Shown in pieces: positions 5,709 through 5,771 of a stretch of 5,771 bases of DNA. The stretch is from Planctomycetota bacterium (GTDB lineage: Bacteria > Planctomycetota > Phycisphaerae > WQYP01): assembly GCA_021805585.1 (NCBI GenBank), contig JAJZEY010000567.1, positions 1-5,771 of the forward strand, read 5' to 3'. The position numbers and the translations under genes are program-made. Numbering within the stretch: the first letter of the stretch is position 1; the number at the start of each line of letters is the position of its first letter. Below the pieces are notes generated by a model. The model had not been told where the DNA came from. It worked only from the letters and a program-made list of their open reading frames with translations, and made no database searches.

Positions 5709-5771
5709 AGCGCAGGAGCTTGGAGAGAGTAGAAAGTAGAGTACATCATAAGGATAGGACAAACGAGCGGC
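5709..5771. other. Right edge, no gene seen
   Basis: No coding frame with a start site is supported in these last 63 bases. The plus strand is purine-rich and includes AAGGATAGGA close to the edge, which could be a leader for a rightward gene outside the window. Equally it may be the 3' region of a leftward gene ending at the palindrome. Confidence 0.4.

Noticed and set aside
5570..5749. N-terminal 60-codon extension of the methyltransferase
   Set aside because: It spans the consensus promoter and the Shine-Dalgarno site of the shorter form. Its translation is Cys/Pro/Arg-rich and unlike the rest of the protein.

Overview
The window looks like bacterial chromosomal DNA of moderately high G+C. 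It has long intergenic gaps, sigma70-like promoters and no mobile elements, RNA genes or CRISPR. The flotillin FloA, the E3 active-site stretch GGTCLRVGCIPSK and a secreted lipoprotein of unfamiliar type would fit the Planctomycetota/Verrucomicrobia group, most likely Planctomycetota. That is inference from protein resemblance, not proof.

Layout, left to right. Positions 1-93 are a non-coding tail after floA, with a stem-loop and AT-rich palindromes. Positions 94-1194 (minus) encode a FloA-type flotillin. Its promoter has a TTGACA -35 box, a 17-base spacer and a TATTGT -10 box, and a 17-bp inverted repeat (27 bp with outer arms) covers the -10 box. Positions 1195-1483 hold the 5' leader, this promoter and operator, and terminator-like hairpins belonging to lpdA. 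Positions 1484-2908 (minus) encode a complete dihydrolipoyl dehydrogenase (E3). Positions 2909-3207 are a divergent control region with one promoter for lpdA and one for the rightward gene, separated by nested inverted repeats. Positions 3208-4710 (plus) encode a 500-residue lipoprotein with features suggestive of a glycoside-hydrolase-like barrel and a small C-terminal beta-rich region. Positions 4853-5569 (minus) encode a MycE-like SAM-dependent methyltransferase with its own strong promoter at 5603-5632. Positions 5570-5771 hold that promoter and a perfect 18-bp palindrome, probably the terminator of a gene to the right.

The four genes do not form an obvious pathway. Each appears to be a separate transcription unit: membrane organisation (FloA), central 2-oxoacid metabolism (E3), a cell-envelope lipoprotein, and a probable sugar O-methyltransferase. 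Three start codons (floA, lpdA, methyltransferase) are placed downstream of the longest possible ORF starts, because promoter boxes, Shine-Dalgarno sites or both fit the shorter forms.

The most unusual points are three. The methyltransferase frame stays open for 62 protein-like codons past its TAA stop. A dyad sits on the floA -10 box. The lipoprotein belongs to a family I do not recognise.
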